Shown here: piece after piece, positions 49,738 through 51,932 of the stretch
Layout of the letters: the number at the start of each line of letters is the position of its first letter
Numbering within the stretch: the first letter of the stretch is position 1
Assembly (NCBI RefSeq): GCF_013386765.1
Contig: NZ_JACARE010000049.1
Span: forward strand, 1-51,932
Direction: 5' to 3'
From: Pseudomonas yamanorum
Lineage (GTDB): Bacteria > Pseudomonadota > Gammaproteobacteria > Pseudomonadales > Pseudomonadaceae
Length of the DNA: 51,932 bases
Made by a program: the position numbers and the translations under genes
Notes under the pieces: model-generated
Database searches by the model: none
What the model saw: the letters and a program-made list of their open reading frames with translations, nothing else
What the model was told of the DNA's origin: nothing

Positions 49738-51932
49738 ATGGACCCGAAGACGCGTAACGTCAACGAGGTTCTCAATGACTTCAAACACTGCCTGAACACC
49801 TACGACGCGTGGGCCGAGAGCTTCTGGAGTTTTTCGGCACTGGATGTCGAGCAAGTGTTCAAGGTGGGGGATGAGGTTTCACTGGTCGCGCCCATCACCC
49901 GCGCTCTGTATCCCAGCAGCACCGTCGCGACCTGCAGGGCCAACTCACCGTTGACCCTGGTGCACATGTTCCAGAGCACACGGTTCGTGCCCATCGGCAA
50001 TACGCCCGTGATGCTCCAGGAAATCGCGCAAGACGGCGGCCCGCTCGGCGCCCCCCTCCATAAAACCATCGGCCCCAGCGGCATTCTCGAAGTCACCGAG
50101 TGCACCGTCGACCGGCAGTACCGGGTCAGCTTTTATCCCAACGTTTCCAAGGACCACATCAAGGCGCTGTATGCCTCCTACCAGTCCGAGATCAGCTCGC
50201 TGGAAGGTCGCCTGCGTGGCGAGTGGACGAGCACGTTCAAGCCGATATGGGAGAGCTATTCCAAGGCCGGTTATGTCGATCGGTATACCTCGCTGCAAGT
50301 GGCCTATGCGCACGGGTTTGGCAACGTGCTTTACGGTCTCTGGGACGGTATTGCGCAGCTGTACCAGTGGTTGGCTGACATCAAGCCCAACAGCGAAAAG
50401 CTGCTGCAGTACATCTCCCAGACCGAGCTTGCGGCGCTGCTGAAGCTCAGTCATGAGGCGATTGCCAAAGGACTGCTGATTCTGAGCGATGAACCGCTGC
50501 TGTTTATCTACCTGTCCGCGATGGTCAGTTGGATGCGCATGCTGCCGCCGCATTACATGTTTGAGTTGCTGGGGGAAATCACCACCGAGGTACTGCTCAA
50601 CCTGTTGTTGCTATGGGCCACCGGCGGCATGGGTGTGGCCGTGCGCCTGGGTGCGCAGGTGCTGGGCAAGGTCAAGTCCGAGCGGGCACGGGAGTGGCTG
50701 GAGCAGATGGCCACGCTGGGCGGCACGGCCCGGATGGATGGGCATGCCGAAGTGCTTAAGCCGGTGGTGCTTCAGAGTCATGCGGTGCCAGTGAAGGCAG
50801 CGGCGGTGCCGTTGAAGGTGGGTCCAGATCAGGTTTCGAACCCGGCGGCTCTGGTGCGGGAGCCGAAGACGGCGCGCACGGCGCTGGTGAAGCAGGAGCT
50901 TGTGGATGATGTGCCCGCCGCTGCCAAGAACCCTGGCGGTGATGCGGCCGCTCCCGCAGACAAAACCGCAACCAATGGCTGCCCGGTGTCGATGGTTACC
51001 GGTGAGGAACTGCTGACTCTCACCGACGGCTCGTTGGATGGCGTGTTGCCGTTTGCCTGGACGCGGTTGTATCGCAGCAGTGCGGTGGAAGTGGATTGCG
51101 GGTTGGGGTTTGGCTGGAGCCATTCGCTGGCTCAGCGGTTGGCGGTTAGCGGTGAAACGGTGGTCTGGACCGACCACGAGAACCGCAGCACGACCTTTCC
51201 CCAGCCCTCTTCTACGCGACCGGCCATCACTAATAGCCTGGCGGAAGCAGGGATTTATCTGGGCGCTTTGCCTGATGAGTTGGTGCTGTCTCAGGCGTCC
51301 CTTTTCTACCACTTCCGTGACGGTGTACTGACGTCGATCAGCGACGCGTACGACAACCGGCTGCGTATTTCCCGAGACTACTCCGGGCGGATTCAGCGGA
51401 TTGATAACCACGTCGGCCAAGGATTGCTGCTGCGTTATGACCGCGGGCATATCGTTGCCGTCGACTATCAGGTGCAGCGGGAACTGGACTGGGTTACCGA
51501 GCAGAACGTTGTTTCCTACAAGTACGACGACGCCTGGCGGTTGATTGAGGCGACCAACGCTGTAGGCGAAAGCGAGCGTTATCGCTACGACGATCAGCAG
51601 GTGATCCTGGAGCGGCAACTGGCCGGTGGGGCGAGTTTCTTCTGGGAGTGGGAAAGGTCTGGCAAGGCTGCACGCTGCGTTCGGCACTGGGCCAGTTTTT
51701 CGCAGATGGACACGCGGTATGCCTGGGATGACAACGGCAGCGTCACCGTGCACAACGCCGATGGCAGCCAGGAAGTCTACGTCCACGACCAGCGCGCACG
51801 GCTGGTGCAGCGGATTGATCCGGACGGTGCCGAGCACTTCAAATCCTACGATGAAAAAGGCCGGCTGACGGTTGAGCAGGATCCGCTGGGGTCGGTGACG
51901 GCGTATCAGTACGACGAAGCCGGTCGGTTGAT
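49738..51932 (+). CDS. Rhs/YD-repeat protein, 5' part (runs off window)
   Basis: Start of a large Rhs-family gene; 731 codons are seen and no stop occurs before the window ends. The first ~330 residues are a helix-rich N-terminal region (AESFWSFSALDVEQVFKVGDEVSL ... ALYASYQSEISSLEGRLRGEW). A membrane-like stretch follows (LLNLLLLWATGGMGVAVRLG), then NGCPVSMVTGEELLTLTDGSLDGVLPFAWTRLYRS, a DUF6531-like Rhs entry domain at about residue 412, then YD repeats (YKYDDAWRLIEATNAVGE, YRYDDQQV, YDEKGRLTVEQDPLGSVTAYQYDEAGRLI). The C-terminal toxin part and any immunity gene lie beyond the edge. ATG at 49738, TTG at 49702 and a 14-codon leader at 49661 are start options. Such proteins are polymorphic toxins often delivered by type VI secretion. 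Confidence 0.88.
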   Translation, partial: MDPKTRNVNEVLNDFKHCLNTYDAWAESFWSFSALDVEQVFKVGDEVSLVAPITRALYPSSTVATCRANSPLTLVHMFQSTRFVPIGNTPVMLQEIAQDGGPLGAPLHKTIGPSGILEVTECTVDRQYRVSFYPNVSKDHIKALYASYQSEISSLEGRLRGEWTSTFKPIWESYSKAGYVDRYTSLQVAYAHGFGNVLYGLWDGIAQLYQWLADIKPNSEKLLQYISQTELAALLKLSHEAIAKGLLILSDEPLLFIYLSAMVSWMRMLPPHYMFELLGEITTEVLLNLLLLWATGGMGVAVRLGAQVLGKVKSERAREWLEQMATLGGTARMDGHAEVLKPVVLQSHAVPVKAAAVPLKVGPDQVSNPAALVREPKTARTALVKQELVDDVPAAAKNPGGDAAAPADKTATNGCPVSMVTGEELLTLTDGSLDGVLPFAWTRLYRSSAVEVDCGLGFGWSHSLAQRLAVSGETVVWTDHENRSTTFPQPSSTRPAITNSLAEAGIYLGALPDELVLSQASLFYHFRDGVLTSISDAYDNRLRISRDYSGRIQRIDNHVGQGLLLRYDRGHIVAVDYQVQRELDWVTEQNVVSYKYDDAWRLIEATNAVGESERYRYDDQQVILERQLAGGASFFWEWERSGKAARCVRHWASFSQMDTRYAWDDNGSVTVHNADGSQEVYVHDQRARLVQRIDPDGAEHFKSYDEKGRLTVEQDPLGSVTAYQYDEAGRL

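Overview
The window looks like chromosome from a fluorescent Pseudomonas (P. fluorescens group). The evidence is high GC, an OprD-family porin, a Pseudomonas-style split hpaG1/hpaG2 layout, and several REPIN hairpins, including the GGAGCGAGC..GCTCGCGAA type common in that group. No rRNA, tRNA, CRISPR array, insertion sequence or phage gene was recognised. This identification and all family names come from reading the sequence, not from a search.

Layout: (1) 1-5.1 kb, a minus-strand five-gene unit (CaiB-type CoA-transferase, HMG-CoA-lyase-like enzyme, VOC protein, D-2-hydroxyacid dehydrogenase, DctA) with a divergent LysR. It reads as uptake, CoA activation and retro-aldol cleavage of an organic acid. 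(2) 6-11 kb, a LysR divergent from RraA-like aldolase, aminotransferase, MFS transporter and a second RraA-like aldolase, a plausible route from an amino acid through a 4-hydroxy-2-oxo acid to pyruvate. (3) 11-20.8 kb, a compact type II secretion operon read right to left (gspE F G H I J K L M, a GspC-like gene, gspD), with nearly every junction a 4-bp start/stop overlap. Its secretin is predicted to be a lipoprotein and its ATPase lacks the usual zinc tetracysteine. Just upstream are a 75-residue exported protein with a strong terminator and a 508-bp AT-rich region. (4) 21.6-24.4 kb, a secreted GH3/PA14 glucosidase, a candidate substrate of that system. (5) 24.5-33.9 kb, TetR and LacI regulators, then a TonB receptor, flavin monooxygenase and sulfonate-type binding protein operon, then a second TonB receptor with an STN domain and a MarR regulator.

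(6) 34-44.4 kb, the homoprotocatechuate meta-cleavage cluster: OprD porin, hpaA, hpaG1, hpaG2, hpaE, hpaD, hpaF, hpaX, hpaH, hpaI and hpaR. It encodes ring opening, semialdehyde oxidation, isomerisation, decarboxylation, hydration and aldol cleavage to pyruvate and succinate semialdehyde. The first-step hydroxylase hpaBC is not in the window. Two MarR/HpaR paralogues, about two thirds identical, bracket the region, and a TTAA-N4-TTAA motif recurs at three of its promoters. (7) 44.5-49.6 kb, an amine-oxidase-like flavoprotein, a cupin, a LuxR regulator, a MoaF-family protein and two overlapping SDR genes. It may feed aromatic amines into the HPA pathway. (8) 49.7 kb to the end, the 5' part of an Rhs/YD-repeat gene that runs off the window.

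Five REPINs of three sequence families lie between 24.4 and 46 kb, two of them inside the hpa operon.
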